Shown here: in pieces, positions 1 through 9,646 of the stretch
Layout of the letters: each line of letters starts with the position of its first letter
Position numbering within the stretch: the stretch's first letter is position 1
Origin: an uncultured Bacteroidota bacterium
Lineage (GTDB): Bacteria > Bacteroidota > Bacteroidia > Bacteroidales > F082
Length of the DNA: 64,000 bases
Direction: 5' to 3'
Assembly: GCA_903957365.1 (NCBI GenBank)
Contig: CAJBPB010000276.1
Location: 1-64,000 of the forward strand
The notes under the pieces: model-generated
Seen by the model: only the letters and a program-made list of their open reading frames with translations
The model's database searches: none
What the model was told of the DNA's origin: nothing
Translations under genes and position numbers: made by a program

Positions 1-100
1 AAAAAATTTTGGATTTAAATTATTCTGCTCCAAAAATACTATACTTTTTGTCTTTCTTCACAATAAAGAAATCTGAATAAAATATGAACATTATTTTGGT

Positions 101-108
101 TATTTTTG
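101..108 (+). promoter_or_regulatory. Candidate -7 box upstream of rsfS
   Basis: The sequence TATTTTTG matches the Bacteroidota -7 consensus TAnnTTTG and lies 22 bases before the rsfS start. No clear TTG/TTTG -33 element is seen at the usual distance, and the region is very AT-rich, so a chance match is possible. Confidence 0.35.
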
Positions 109-130
109 TTTGTTAATTCGTTAAATATAG

Positions 131-502
131 ATGTATAACCACAATAATTCTAAAATACAAAATGAGATACTTTCCTGCGTTATAAAGACGGTGCAGGATA
201 AGAAGGGTTCAGAGATTCTGAGTTTAAACCTTTCGAAAATTCAGTATGCAGTTACTGACTATTTTGTAATCTGTCATGCAAATTCAAAAACCCATGTGAA
301 TGCAATAGCCGATCATATTATCGAAAATGTACAGAGTGAAACAGGAAATAAAGTATATCATTGTGAAGGTTTTGAAAATTCGGAATGGATTTTGATAGAC
401 TATGTTGATGTTGTTGTACATGTGTTTTTAAACACTACGCGTTCGTTCTACCAATTGGAAGATTTGTGGGCTGATGCTGAGATAGTTGCTCACGACGAAT
501 AA
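131..502 (+). CDS. rsfS: Ribosomal silencing factor RsfS
   Basis: The 123-residue product matches the RsfS/YbeB/Iojap family in length and motifs: DYFVICHA near residue 38, a central ID-YVDVVVHVF segment and a C-terminal RSFYQLEDLWADA segment. Family members bind ribosomal protein uL14 on the free 50S subunit and block subunit joining, which lowers translation in starvation. The gene lies 42 bases before ftsH on the same strand, an arrangement familiar in Bacteroidota, so the two are probably cotranscribed. The ATG at 131 gives the normal family N-terminus. Function is assigned by family; no residue looks missing. Confidence 0.93.
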   Translation: MYNHNNSKIQNEILSCVIKTVQDKKGSEILSLNLSKIQYAVTDYFVICHANSKTHVNAIADHIIENVQSETGNKVYHCEGFENSEWILIDYVDVVVHVFLNTTRSFYQLEDLWADAEIVAHDE

Positions 503-544
503 CAAAATTTATAGAATTATAGACTAAAGCCAGATAGCAGACTC

Positions 545-2590
545 ATGAAAGAGGAACAAAATGACAGCCAGAAAAAGGCTAATAAATCGACTGACACGAA
601 TAAACCCAAATTTAATTTCTATTGGATATATGGTCTTTTGGCTATTGTTTTCATTGGATTGCAATTGTTAAATTTTGATACAACAACTGAATCAATCGAA
701 AAGGGAAAGTTGATGGAATTGCTTCAATTACAGGATATTCAAAAAATTGATCTTGTAAATAAAGAGATTGCTGAGATCTATTTGAAACCAGAGAGCAAAG
801 AAAAATACAAAAAAGAAGAGAAAAGTAATGGTCTGACAAGTAATCTTGGCGGTCCAAAACCAGATTATACATTTCAAATTGGCTCAATTGAGCAGTTTGA
901 ACAGTTTGTGCAGGAATCGCAAGAAGGTAAAGCTCCTGTTATTTATGTAAATAATATTAATCGCCGGAACTGGGGTGGTGAAATTATTGGTTGGGTTCTG
1001 CCTGTTCTGCTGTTAGTTGGAGTATGGTTTTTTATTATGCGCATGATGAGTCGTGGTGGTGGAGGCCCCGGAGGTCAGATATTTAATATCGGTAAGTCTA
1101 AGGCAACACTGTTTGATAAAAATACCAATGTCAATGTTACATTTAAGGATGTAGCCGGCTTGGAAGAGGCCAAAGTTGAAATAATTGAAATAGTTGATTT
1201 TCTTCGCACGCCTGATAAATACACAAAACTTGGTGGTAAAATTCCGAAGGGTGTTCTGTTGGTTGGCCCTCCCGGAACTGGAAAAACGCTACTTGCAAAA
1301 TCAGTTGCAGGTGAAGCCCATGTTCCTTTCTTCTCAATTTCTGGTTCTGACTTTGTTGAGATGTTTGTTGGAGTAGGTGCCTCACGGGTAAGGGATCTTT
1401 TTAAACAAGCCAAGGAAAAATCACCTTGCATTATTTTTATTGACGAAATCGATGCAATTGGTCGTGCCAGAGGTAAAAACCCCGCTACAGGTGCTAATGA
1501 TGAACGTGAAAATACACTTAATCAATTACTTACTGAAATGGATGGTTTTGGAACCAATTCTGGTGTAATTGTTTTGGCAGCGACAAATCGTGCTGATATT
1601 CTTGACCGTGCTTTGATGCGTGCCGGAAGGTTCGACAGGCAAATTTATGTTGAACTTCCTGATCTGGAAGGAAGAAAAGAGATTTTTGAAGTTCATATGC
1701 GTCCACTTAAACTGGATCCTAATGTGGATAAAGATTTTCTGGCAAAGCAAACCCCTGGATTTTCAGGTGCGGATATTGCCAATGTTTGTAATGAAGCTGC
1801 ATTGATTGCTGCGCGCCATGGTGGGGAAGTGATTGCAAAACAGGATTTTATGGATGCGATTGATCGAATCGTAGGTGGTTTGGAGAAGAAAAACAAAATA
1901 ATTTCAGTTTCCGAAAAGAAGGTGATCGCCTTTCATGAGGCAGGACATGCCTCAGTCAGTTGGTTGCTTGAACACGCACATCCGCTGGTGAAGGTTACGA
2001 TAATACCGCGTGGAAAGTCCCTTGGGGCGGCATGGTATCTGCCCGAAGAAAGACAACTGTCAACCTATGAGCAGATGATGGATGAAATAACTGCCACTTT
2101 GGCTGGTCGTGCTGCAGAGCAGATTGTTTTTGGCAAGATTTCTACAGGTGCATTAAATGATCTTGAGAAAGTGACAAAACAGGCATTTGCAATGGTTACT
2201 TACTATGGTTTAAGTAAAAAGATAGGAAACGTAAGTTTCTACGATTCTTCCGGACAACAGGAGTATGCTTTTAATAAACCTTTCAGCGAAAAGACCAATG
2301 TGATAATTGATGAAGAGATAAGTGAAATGATAGAAAGTGCATATCAAAAAGCATTGAAAATATTAACAGAGCATCGTGATGGACTTGAAACACTGGCAAA
2401 CCAACTTTTGGAAAAAGAGGTTATATTTGGTGAAGATCTTGAAAAGATTTTCGGTAAAAGGCCATGGAAAAAGGAAGAGCATGTCGCTTTCAAATCTTCA
2501 AATGGAACTTTGACTGCTGAGCCGGTTGCTGATGAAGAAAATAATAATAATAATGATGCCGATGAGAATAGTACCACAACACTTTCTTAA
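545..2590 (+). CDS. ftsH: ATP-dependent zinc metalloprotease FtsH
   Basis: This is a 681-residue membrane-bound AAA+ protease that degrades misfolded membrane proteins and short-lived regulators. Two membrane segments (about 25-42 and 146-166) flank a periplasmic domain. The AAA module shows Walker A GPPGTGKT (241-248), Walker B IIFIDE (297-301) and the second-region-of-homology arginines in MRAGRFDRQ (358-366). The peptidase site HEAGH is at 464-468. The C-terminus carries an acidic, Asn-rich tail that ends in a run of AAT codons. The gene sits between rsfS and a LUD-domain gene. Length and motifs are complete. Confidence 0.97.
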   Translation: MKEEQNDSQKKANKSTDTNKPKFNFYWIYGLLAIVFIGLQLLNFDTTTESIEKGKLMELLQLQDIQKIDLVNKEIAEIYLKPESKEKYKKEEKSNGLTSNLGGPKPDYTFQIGSIEQFEQFVQESQEGKAPVIYVNNINRRNWGGEIIGWVLPVLLLVGVWFFIMRMMSRGGGGPGGQIFNIGKSKATLFDKNTNVNVTFKDVAGLEEAKVEIIEIVDFLRTPDKYTKLGGKIPKGVLLVGPPGTGKTLLAKSVAGEAHVPFFSISGSDFVEMFVGVGASRVRDLFKQAKEKSPCIIFIDEIDAIGRARGKNPATGANDERENTLNQLLTEMDGFGTNSGVIVLAATNRADILDRALMRAGRFDRQIYVELPDLEGRKEIFEVHMRPLKLDPNVDKDFLAKQTPGFSGADIANVCNEAALIAARHGGEVIAKQDFMDAIDRIVGGLEKKNKIISVSEKKVIAFHEAGHASVSWLLEHAHPLVKVTIIPRGKSLGAAWYLPEERQLSTYEQMMDEITATLAGRAAEQIVFGKISTGALNDLEKVTKQAFAMVTYYGLSKKIGNVSFYDSSGQQEYAFNKPFSEKTNVIIDEEISEMIESAYQKALKILTEHRDGLETLANQLLEKEVIFGEDLEKIFGKRPWKKEEHVAFKSSNGTLTAEPVADEENNNNNDADENSTTTLS

Positions 2591-2620
2591 TATTTTTACA
2601 CCAGTTTATAATCAGGAAAA

Positions 2621-3271
2621 ATGAAAGAAAGCACACATCGCGAGCAGATCTTAACCAAAGTGCGTAATGCGCTTATCGAGAAAACGGAAAATCCATATAT
2701 CGATACCGACCTGTCTTCTGAAATAATGCAAAAACTTGATGACAGCGAAGGTTTGGAAATTGTTTTTGCAAATGAACTTATTGCGGTAGGTGGTAAATTT
2801 ATCTACTGTGAAAATGAAAAGTACTTTCTTGATGACCTTAAGACTTTGATGGCTCAGAATGGCTGGCCATCGATTTGGTGTGTCAGTGAAAAAGTATCTT
2901 CTATTCTTGATGCGGGAAAGGTTCCGCATCATTCGGATGTTATGGAGGATTCAGCTGGTGAAGTAGTTGGTTTAACAAGTTGTGAGCGACTGATAGCACG
3001 AACAGGCAGTATAGTTGTCTCTGATGTAAATAGTGGTTCACGCAGCGCCTATGCGTATCCAGATGTTCATTTGGTTATTGCGTACACATCTCAGGTTGTT
3101 CCGTCAATAAAAGTAGCTTTTCAGGAACTCAAAACAAAGTATTTGGATGGATTGCCCACTCAGATAACAATTATTACCGGCGCAAGTCGTACAGCCGACA
3201 TTGAGAAAACATTGGTAATCGGGGCACATGGCCCTAAAGAATTGTATGTGTTTTTAATAGATGATTTGTAA
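2621..3271 (+). CDS. LUD-domain protein (LutC/YkgG family)
   Basis: The 216-residue protein has the LUD fold signature of LutC/YkgG: a VGLTSCERLIARTGSIVV segment in the middle and the late motif ITGASRTADIEKTLVIGAHGP. LutC acts with the iron-sulfur proteins LutA and LutB in lactate oxidation, but neither partner is nearby. A lone LUD gene after ftsH is an arrangement I recall from other Bacteroidota, so its role may differ from lactate use. It starts 30 bases after ftsH and is probably in the same operon. Family assignment is firm; function is not. Confidence 0.8.
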   Translation: MKESTHREQILTKVRNALIEKTENPYIDTDLSSEIMQKLDDSEGLEIVFANELIAVGGKFIYCENEKYFLDDLKTLMAQNGWPSIWCVSEKVSSILDAGKVPHHSDVMEDSAGEVVGLTSCERLIARTGSIVVSDVNSGSRSAYAYPDVHLVIAYTSQVVPSIKVAFQELKTKYLDGLPTQITIITGASRTADIEKTLVIGAHGPKELYVFLIDDL

Positions 3272-3307
3272 TATGTTTTATAATTGTTACATAAACTGAC
3301 AATAATA

Positions 3308-4180
3308 ATGAATGCCTTTAAGTTATTGTTTATAGCATTATTTTTTTTGATTTTAACTTCATGTTCAAAAGAAAGTGATGAAAAAGTCGATGAAACTGGT
3401 TCGATAATCCTTAAAGTAGTTCACACAATAGATAGTCAGATTTTAAAAAAAGACTCGCTTATTTACAAAAACAAAGCGGGGAACGAATATCTTATAAGTA
3501 ATATTCAATGGTTTATATCTGATATTGAATTGGTTAAACCTGATGGAACCACCATAAAACCAACCATAGATGATGGGGTTTTTTATGTTGATACAGATTT
3601 AATTTCGACATGTTCGATTCAATTGCCCGGACTTCCATCTGGGGAATATATTGCTTTTAAGTTCACTTTTGGGCTTAATGAATTGGCTAATACCAATTAT
3701 CGTTTTGTTAACCCGCCGGAATCATTCATGTTTTGGCCTGAATATCTGGGTGGAGGATATCATTATATGAAACTCAATGGAAAATGGATGAATCAGGACG
3801 GACAGTTGGCTCCTTTCAATTTCCATTTGGGCATTGGGCAAAATTATTATGAAAAATCAAATGGATTAACTGATTATTTTGATTTTGGACAATCCAGTTC
3901 TTACACACATTGTGAAGGCTTCAATCCACCTTATTCCTTGCCAGAGGTTAGTTCATTTGTTCAAAATTACTTTGAGGTGTCTCAAAATATAGATTTTAGT
4001 GTTTTTCAGGAATCTGACTGCATAATCAAGCTGGAAATGCAGATTGAAAAATGGTTTGATGGAGAGCAATCGTATAATCACAATGATTGGGGAGGAAGTA
4101 TTATGCAACAGCAAAACGCACAGGAAGTTGCACGTAAAAATGGATTATCTGTTTTTCATCTTAGTGTAGACAATTTTTAA
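3308..4180 (+). CDS. MbnP-like lipoprotein (putative copper-binding)
   Basis: This 290-residue protein begins with a lipoprotein signal (LILTSC, lipidated Cys19). The body resembles the MbnP-like family: a segment YLISNIQWFISDIEL (61-75), GGGYHYMKLNGKW (148-160) and FNFHLG (170-175), with Trp68, Trp143, His152 and His173 as candidate metal or modification residues. In methanotrophs, the di-heme enzyme MbnH oxidises a tryptophan of MbnP to kynurenine to make a copper site. Here a MauG/MbnH-like gene follows after only 3 bases, which supports the assignment. The ATG at 3308 was chosen over a TTG at 3284 because it starts directly at the signal peptide. No methanobactin gene is visible. Confidence 0.72.
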   Translation: MNAFKLLFIALFFLILTSCSKESDEKVDETGSIILKVVHTIDSQILKKDSLIYKNKAGNEYLISNIQWFISDIELVKPDGTTIKPTIDDGVFYVDTDLISTCSIQLPGLPSGEYIAFKFTFGLNELANTNYRFVNPPESFMFWPEYLGGGYHYMKLNGKWMNQDGQLAPFNFHLGIGQNYYEKSNGLTDYFDFGQSSSYTHCEGFNPPYSLPEVSSFVQNYFEVSQNIDFSVFQESDCIIKLEMQIEKWFDGEQSYNHNDWGGSIMQQQNAQEVARKNGLSVFHLSVDNF

Positions 4181-4183
4181 ATT

Positions 4184-5335
4184 ATGTTTCGTTTTGAGAG
4201 ACATTTATTGACTATTATTTTTGCCTCCTTATTTATTTTTGGGTGTTCAGATAAAGACAATAATACTGAATCATTCAAAGCAGCACCTTATCTGATTGAC
4301 ATTCCGTTTCCTTTTCCCACAAATTTAAATATCCCGTCTGACAACCCAATGACTGTTGAAGGGGTGAATTTAGGTAGATTTCTGTTTTATGATGGCCGGC
4401 TGAGTGGTCGCACACATCCGGATTCATTGATGAGCTGCGGAACCTGTCATATACAATCCAATAATTTTGAGGCAGGTATCAATCATCCCCTTTTTCAAGG
4501 CGGATATGTACATGGAATTAGCGGAGAAAAAACGACTCATGTGATGCTTCCATTACTTAATCTTGTCTGGAATTTTTCTGGGTACGGATGGAATGGGTTT
4601 CTTTATGCTGATAATCCTGATCCTTATTTTACCAGTATTGAAGATTTTGTCAGAATTGCTGTCACTGCTGAAAATGAATTAATGGGAGATACAATTCAGG
4701 TTAAAAACTTATTTCAACATATTGATGGATATCCTGTTTTATTTGAAAAAGCCTTTGGATCTGACATAGTTACATTCGATCGGATTGAAAAGGCAATTGC
4801 TCAGTTTGTTAGATCACTGATCTCAACTAATTCACGTTTTGATAAGTATATTCGTGGAGAATTACAATTATCACAAAGCGAACTCAACGGTTATGTTTTG
4901 TTTACTACTGAAGAAGGTGCCGATTGTTTCCACTGTCATGGAGGCTCTGCAAATCCACTTTTTACAACTCATTTATTCTATAACAATGGTAAGGATACTC
5001 TTTTTGGTGACCAATCCGATCGCTTTTCCGTAACTGGTGTTGAAATTGACCGGGGAAAATATAAAGCACCAACTTTGCGAAATATTGCCTTTAGCGCTCC
5101 ATATATGCACGATGGCAGGTATAAAACACTGGATGAAGTAATTGATTTTTATTCTTCTGGTGTTCAGTTATCACCTTATATTGATCCACTGATGCATCAT
5201 GCTGTTCGGGGAGGTGTACATTTAACTATTCAGGAAAAAGCTGATCTGAAGTCGTTTATATTAAGTCTGCAGGATGACAATTTTCTTGTAAATCCTGAAT
5301 TTTCTGTCCCTGCTAAGTTTCCAGATGATAAATAA
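4184..5335 (+). CDS. Di-heme cytochrome c peroxidase (MauG/MbnH-like) lipoprotein
   Basis: This 383-residue exported protein has a lipoprotein signal ending at Cys21 and two haem-c motifs, CGTCH (85-89) and CFHCH (248-252). The C-terminal half has the family segment APTLRNIAFSAPYMHDGRY, whose Met-His-Asp-Gly stretch supplies a distal haem ligand in bacterial cytochrome c peroxidases. It belongs to the CcpA/MauG/MbnH superfamily, which reduces peroxide or uses high-valent iron to modify protein residues. The upstream MbnP-like gene makes an MbnH-type role on that partner most likely. A plain peroxidase is the alternative. Confidence 0.85.
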   Translation: MFRFERHLLTIIFASLFIFGCSDKDNNTESFKAAPYLIDIPFPFPTNLNIPSDNPMTVEGVNLGRFLFYDGRLSGRTHPDSLMSCGTCHIQSNNFEAGINHPLFQGGYVHGISGEKTTHVMLPLLNLVWNFSGYGWNGFLYADNPDPYFTSIEDFVRIAVTAENELMGDTIQVKNLFQHIDGYPVLFEKAFGSDIVTFDRIEKAIAQFVRSLISTNSRFDKYIRGELQLSQSELNGYVLFTTEEGADCFHCHGGSANPLFTTHLFYNNGKDTLFGDQSDRFSVTGVEIDRGKYKAPTLRNIAFSAPYMHDGRYKTLDEVIDFYSSGVQLSPYIDPLMHHAVRGGVHLTIQEKADLKSFILSLQDDNFLVNPEFSVPAKFPDDK

Positions 5336-5423
5336 TTTGCCCTTATACTTTCTTAAGATTGTGTTTATAAAATATTGATCTTTGTGTATCTATAAAATTT
5401 AAATCAATTATTTCAATATTAAC

Positions 5424-5831
5424 ATGATACGGAATATACTCGCTGTTTTAAGTGGAATTATTTTTGGAATACTCACTATTGGAATCGTTGAATCAATAGG
5501 TCACAAAATATTTACTGTTCCACAGGAAGTTACACAGACAATTGAAAATGCTGATACTGATGCAGTGTTTGCATTGGTTTCATCAGAAATATTACTTTTT
5601 GTGCTTGTGGCATATATCATCGGTTCGTTTGTAGGAGGATTTATAACAGAATTGATAAGTAAAAGATTACTGCTGGCCGTCGTTACCGGTTCAATATTAA
5701 TGCTGGGTGGAGTATTAAATCTGTTCATGATTCCTCATCCAATCTGGTTTGTTCTGGTAAGTATTTTGGTATATATTCCATTCGCCTGGCTTGGTGGACT
5801 TCTTTCAAAAAAAATAATAAATCATTTATAA
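5424..5831 (+). CDS. Small integral membrane protein, function unknown
   Basis: The 135-residue product has four predicted membrane segments (about 4-24, 54-76, 81-102 and 107-128) and a short acidic loop at about 32-50. It resembles no enzyme I recognise. Glycine-rich helices such as YIIGSFVGGF suggest tight helix packing. It lies 88 bases after the di-heme peroxidase and 17 bases before the metallopeptidase gene, on the same strand, so it may be cotranscribed with the latter. Confidence 0.65.
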   Translation: MIRNILAVLSGIIFGILTIGIVESIGHKIFTVPQEVTQTIENADTDAVFALVSSEILLFVLVAYIIGSFVGGFITELISKRLLLAVVTGSILMLGGVLNLFMIPHPIWFVLVSILVYIPFAWLGGLLSKKIINHL

Positions 5832-5848
5832 TTTAATATCATCAGAAA

Positions 5849-7897
5849 ATGAAAAAGAATGCAATTACCTCATTCATTGTAATGATATGTTTAACAATGA
5901 ATTCCCTTGCCTCAGGATCAACAGCAAGTACTTATGTTACTGAAAACACTATTGAATCGGTTATTTCAAAATTGAAAATCAATGCCGAACAGAGTCAGTT
6001 TGAGCGTATTGAAAAAGGTGTCCGACAGGCGGCCTATTTCTGGAAAGAAACGGATGGTTCTGAATCTGATTTTGCACTGATGTGTGAGGTTTATTCTTCA
6101 AAAAACGCTAATGAACGTGAAGCGATGTTTTTAAGAATGCAGGACAACATTGAATTGATTTTAGGAAGTTTTAATAAAATCAGTGTTGGATTTAAGATCC
6201 CACTTCATGTCGAAAAAGGTGAAATTCTGCCTATCGATCGTATTTATGGTGGCTTCAGTCCGGAAGCACATTTTAACGATGATATGTTTGCCAATCAGAT
6301 AGCTTTCATTACTATACTAAATTTCCCTTTTTACTCTCTTCAGGAAAAAACTGCCAATGCGGGTCAGTGGTCACGTCTCGACTGGGCTTATGTGCGGATG
6401 GGAGATTTATTTAAATCAAGAATTCCAGCTGATGTTTTACAGAACTATGCACAAATCGTATCTGATGCCGATGCCTATATCTCTGACTATAACATTTATA
6501 TGGGAAATCTTGTCGATAAAAAGGGAGGTATCGCTTTCCCCTCAGACATGAAATTGATTACCCATTGGGGGTTACGTGATGAATTGAAATCGAATTATGC
6601 GCAAAAGAATGGCCTTGATAAACAGGCAACTATTTATGAAGTAATGTTGCGTATAATAAAACAGGATATACCTAAATCTATCATCAATAATAGTGCTTTT
6701 ACCTGGAATCCATACACTAATAAAGTTTTTCAGGGAGGAACTGAAGTTGCTTTTGAAATGGAGAAAAATCTGAGGTACCAGCAATTATTGAATTTATTTC
6801 AGGTTACCAAAGGAATTGATGCCAATTCACCACATTTTCCAAATTATATACAACGGAAATTTGATGAAGAAATGGAAATCCCTGTTGAAGATGTCGAGAA
6901 AGTCTTTAAGGAAGTCTTACAAAGTGTTGAATTTAAAGAAGTCGGCAAGGTAATTGAGAACAGGCTTGGGCGTAAATTACAACCATGGGATATTTGGTAC
7001 GATGGTTTTAAAACACGTTCAACACTTGATATTAATTTGATTAACAGTACATTGAAAGCCAAATATCCAAACAAGGAGGCGTTTGAGAATGATTTGCCAA
7101 ATATTTTAGTAAAATTTGGTTTTTCAACTGACTCTGCCAACTCTATCGCATCGAAAATCATTGTCGATCCTTCACGCGGGGCAGGTCATGCATGGGGTGC
7201 CATGATGAAAACAGACAAAGCGCGATTACGTACGCGTATTGCCGCCGATGGCATGGATTACAAAGGTTACAATATTGCGATTCATGAGTTTGGTCATAAT
7301 GTTGAACAAACCATTTCACTTCATGATGTTGATTATTATATGTTAAATGGCGTACCAAACACCTCATTTACTGAAGCCCTTGCTTTTGTTTTTCAGGCAC
7401 GTGATCTGGAATTACTTGGAATGGAGCAGCAAAATGACATGAAAAAGCATTTGGATGCACTGGATAATTTGTGGTCGAATGCAGAGATCATGGGTGTATC
7501 ATTGGTTGATATTCAGGTTTGGCGTTGGTTGTATGCACATCCTGATGCTACTGCAGATGAGTTGAAACAAGCAGTTATTCAAATTGCAGTTGAAACATGG
7601 AATACGTATTTTGCTCCTGTTTTTGGAATAAAAGACAGCCCAATCCTTGCAATTTATTCACACATGATAGACAGTCCTTTATATTTATCGGCATATCCTA
7701 TTGGTCAACTTATTGAATTTCAGTTTAGTAATTACATTTCCGATAAGAATTTCTCTTCTGAAATATATAGGGCATTCCGACAGGGGCGAATCATTCCGCA
7801 GTTGTGGATGAAAGGTGCCGTTGGAAGTGAAATATCAGCTAAACCAGCTATCAAGGCAGCTGCTGAAGCAGTGGAGGCTGTTAAAAAACGTAAATAG
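5849..7897 (+). CDS. Secreted HExxH (gluzincin-like) metallopeptidase
   Basis: The 682-residue protein has an N-terminal signal peptide (about 1-22, ending SLASGS). The zinc motif HEFGH is at 479-483, and SFTEALAF supplies a Glu at about 509, the HExxH-(about 25)-E spacing of gluzincins such as M3 oligopeptidases. The long helical region before the active site is also M3-like in scale, but the sequence is not a standard thimet oligopeptidase or Dcp. It is probably periplasmic or surface-exposed. It is followed by an SDR gene 64 bases downstream. Catalytic class is well supported; substrate and exact family are unknown. Confidence 0.7.
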   Translation: MKKNAITSFIVMICLTMNSLASGSTASTYVTENTIESVISKLKINAEQSQFERIEKGVRQAAYFWKETDGSESDFALMCEVYSSKNANEREAMFLRMQDNIELILGSFNKISVGFKIPLHVEKGEILPIDRIYGGFSPEAHFNDDMFANQIAFITILNFPFYSLQEKTANAGQWSRLDWAYVRMGDLFKSRIPADVLQNYAQIVSDADAYISDYNIYMGNLVDKKGGIAFPSDMKLITHWGLRDELKSNYAQKNGLDKQATIYEVMLRIIKQDIPKSIINNSAFTWNPYTNKVFQGGTEVAFEMEKNLRYQQLLNLFQVTKGIDANSPHFPNYIQRKFDEEMEIPVEDVEKVFKEVLQSVEFKEVGKVIENRLGRKLQPWDIWYDGFKTRSTLDINLINSTLKAKYPNKEAFENDLPNILVKFGFSTDSANSIASKIIVDPSRGAGHAWGAMMKTDKARLRTRIAADGMDYKGYNIAIHEFGHNVEQTISLHDVDYYMLNGVPNTSFTEALAFVFQARDLELLGMEQQNDMKKHLDALDNLWSNAEIMGVSLVDIQVWRWLYAHPDATADELKQAVIQIAVETWNTYFAPVFGIKDSPILAIYSHMIDSPLYLSAYPIGQLIEFQFSNYISDKNFSSEIYRAFRQGRIIPQLWMKGAVGSEISAKPAIKAAAEAVEAVKKRK

Positions 7898-7961
7898 ACA
7901 TATCATTAAAGGGATTTATTGCTATCAAACTTTTTGTATAAAAACCATAAACTGTAGATCT

Positions 7962-8783
7962 ATGAAGAAAGTAGCACTGATTACCGGAGCTTCACTTGGA
8001 ATTGGAAAGGAAAGTGCCTTTGCACTACTCAAATCCGGTTACAAAGTATATGCAACTGCACGTCGGGTTGAATTGATGGAAGATCTGAAATTGGCGGGAG
8101 CAGTTGTAATGCAGATGGATGTGACAGATGCAGTTCAGGTTCAGTATGTTGTTAATCAATTAATTACAGTTGATAATCGAATTGATTTATTGTTAAACAA
8201 TGCTGGGTATGGTTCTTATGGCGCTGTTGAGGATGTGGATATGGTAGAAGTCAGAAGGCAATTTGAAGTTAATGTATTTGGTCTGGCCGCTGTAACAAAA
8301 GCAGTCATCCCGCAGATGAGGAGCCAGAGAAGTGGCAGAATCATAAATATCAGTTCTGTTGCCGGGAAGATTGTTTTTCCGATGGGCGCCTGGTATCATG
8401 CAACAAAATTTGCTGTTGAAGGGTTTTCGGATGCGCTTCGTATGGAACTCAGACCGTTTGGAATTTCGGTCATTGTCATTGAGCCGGGACCAATTTTTAC
8501 AGGTTGGCAGGATATTGCCTTTGATTCACTTGACCGGACTTCAGGTCATACAGTGTATAAGAATATGGCTGAAAGAGTGAGTAAACTGATGCGTTTAAAT
8601 TATACACCGGGTAAAACTGCCGGACCGGAAGTGATCGCACGTTTGGTTTTGAAGGCTGCAATATCAAAATGTCCTAAAACAAATTATTGTGGACCATTTT
8701 CAGCTCGTTTTATGAAAAGATTGGTGTTGATATTACCAACAAAATGGTACAACGCGTTGATAAGAAAAGCAATAGGAATGTAA
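7962..8783 (+). CDS. Short-chain dehydrogenase/reductase
   Basis: The 273-residue protein is a classical SDR, an NAD(P)-dependent cytoplasmic oxidoreductase. It has the cofactor motif TGASLGIG (8-15), NNAG (79-82), the active-site serine region INISS (128-132) and YHATK (Tyr145, Lys149). The start at 7962 gives the expected MKKVALITGA N-terminus; the reading frame extends upstream into the metallopeptidase gene, but that part is not SDR-like. The substrate cannot be told from sequence; the family includes retinol, steroid and acyl reductases. A strong hairpin follows the stop. Confidence 0.88.
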   Translation: MKKVALITGASLGIGKESAFALLKSGYKVYATARRVELMEDLKLAGAVVMQMDVTDAVQVQYVVNQLITVDNRIDLLLNNAGYGSYGAVEDVDMVEVRRQFEVNVFGLAAVTKAVIPQMRSQRSGRIINISSVAGKIVFPMGAWYHATKFAVEGFSDALRMELRPFGISVIVIEPGPIFTGWQDIAFDSLDRTSGHTVYKNMAERVSKLMRLNYTPGKTAGPEVIARLVLKAAISKCPKTNYCGPFSARFMKRLVLILPTKWYNALIRKAIGM

Positions 8784-8792
8784 ATGAAACTC

Positions 8793-8829
8793 TTTGTCTG
8801 GCAATGAATGCATTTCATTGCCGGACAAA
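8793..8829. terminator. Strong hairpin between convergent SDR and lpxA genes
   Basis: Arms at 8793-8808 and 8814-8829 form a 16-base-pair stem (one G-T pair) around a 5-base loop. It lies between two convergent genes, so it can act for both strands. Neither side has a long T-run, so it is either a bidirectional terminator of weak intrinsic type or a 3' stabilising hairpin. Confidence 0.65.
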
Positions 8830-8833
8830 ACAC

Positions 8834-9628
8834 CTATTCTCTTTCTCTTGATTTTCCGTATCCTTTCATAATGCCACGTGTTGAGTTGGCAATGAAATTC
8901 AAAATTTCATCACGATCAGGTGATGCAGGTACATTTGCTTCAATATAATTTATGGATTGCGAAACATTTTTTCCCCTGAGATACATCGTTCTGTAAACAT
9001 CCTGTATTGCATTGATCCGTTCTTCACTGAATCCACGACGACGTAACCCAATTGAGTTAACACCAACGTACGAAAGTGGTTCACGTCCTGCTTTGGTAAA
9101 AGGAGGAACATCTTTTCGCACCAAAGAACCACCTGAAATCATAGTATGTGATCCTATCTGAACAAATTGATGAACAGCAGCAAGACCTCCAACAATGGCC
9201 CAATCATCAATACGTATATGTCCGGCCAGCGTACATGCATTGGCAAGAATTACATTGTTTCCAATGATGCAGTCATGTGCAACGTGTACATAAGCCATTA
9301 GTAAACAGTTGTTTCCAACTACTGTTTCCCAGTTTGCCTTTGTCCCGCGGTTGATAGTAACGAATTCGCGTATAGTGGTGTTGTCGCCAATCCTGACGAT
9401 TGTATCTTCACCCGCATATTTTAAATCCTGAGGAATTGCTGAAATAACCGCTCCAGGGAAAATACGACAGTTTTTGCCAATTCTTGCACCTTCCATGATA
9501 GTGACATTTGAGCCAATCCAGGTGCCTTCTGCTATAATTACGTTTTTTTCAATATTTACGAAAGGTTCAATAACCACATTGCTGGCTAATTTTGCCTGTG
9601 GATGAACGTATGCAAGGGGCTGATTCAT
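8834..9628 (-). CDS. lpxA: Acyl-ACP--UDP-N-acetylglucosamine O-acyltransferase LpxA
   Basis: LpxA performs the first step of lipid A synthesis, moving a 3-hydroxyacyl chain from acyl-carrier protein to UDP-GlcNAc. The 264-residue protein shows the left-handed beta-helix hexapeptide pattern from residue 8 to about 185 (for example VVIEPFVNI, IGKNCRIF). The catalytic histidine is His118 in AYVHVAHDC. It is the last gene of the lpxD-lpxC-fabZ-lpxA run, 18 bases after fabZ, and is read on the minus strand. Length is normal for the family. Confidence 0.95.
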   Translation of the reverse strand: MNQPLAYVHPQAKLASNVVIEPFVNIEKNVIIAEGTWIGSNVTIMEGARIGKNCRIFPGAVISAIPQDLKYAGEDTIVRIGDNTTIREFVTINRGTKANWETVVGNNCLLMAYVHVAHDCIIGNNVILANACTLAGHIRIDDWAIVGGLAAVHQFVQIGSHTMISGGSLVRKDVPPFTKAGREPLSYVGVNSIGLRRRGFSEERINAIQDVYRTMYLRGKNVSQSINYIEANVPASPDRDEILNFIANSTRGIMKGYGKSRERE

Positions 9629-9646
9629 TTTCTTATTATTTCCCTG

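Noticed and set aside
1075-1431. Minus-strand frame of 118 codons inside ftsH
   Set aside because: It lies opposite the conserved AAA domain and shows no family features.
2541-2560. AAT repeat at the end of ftsH as a microsatellite switch
   Set aside because: It only encodes an Asn run in the non-conserved tail; copy changes would stay in frame and have little effect.
3272-5423. Methanobactin precursor near the MbnP-like gene
   Set aside because: No short Cys-containing peptide frame or methanobactin biosynthesis gene was found in the gaps.
8809-8814. ATGCAT palindrome as a possible operator
   Set aside because: It is the loop region of the larger hairpin at 8793-8829 and needs no separate explanation.
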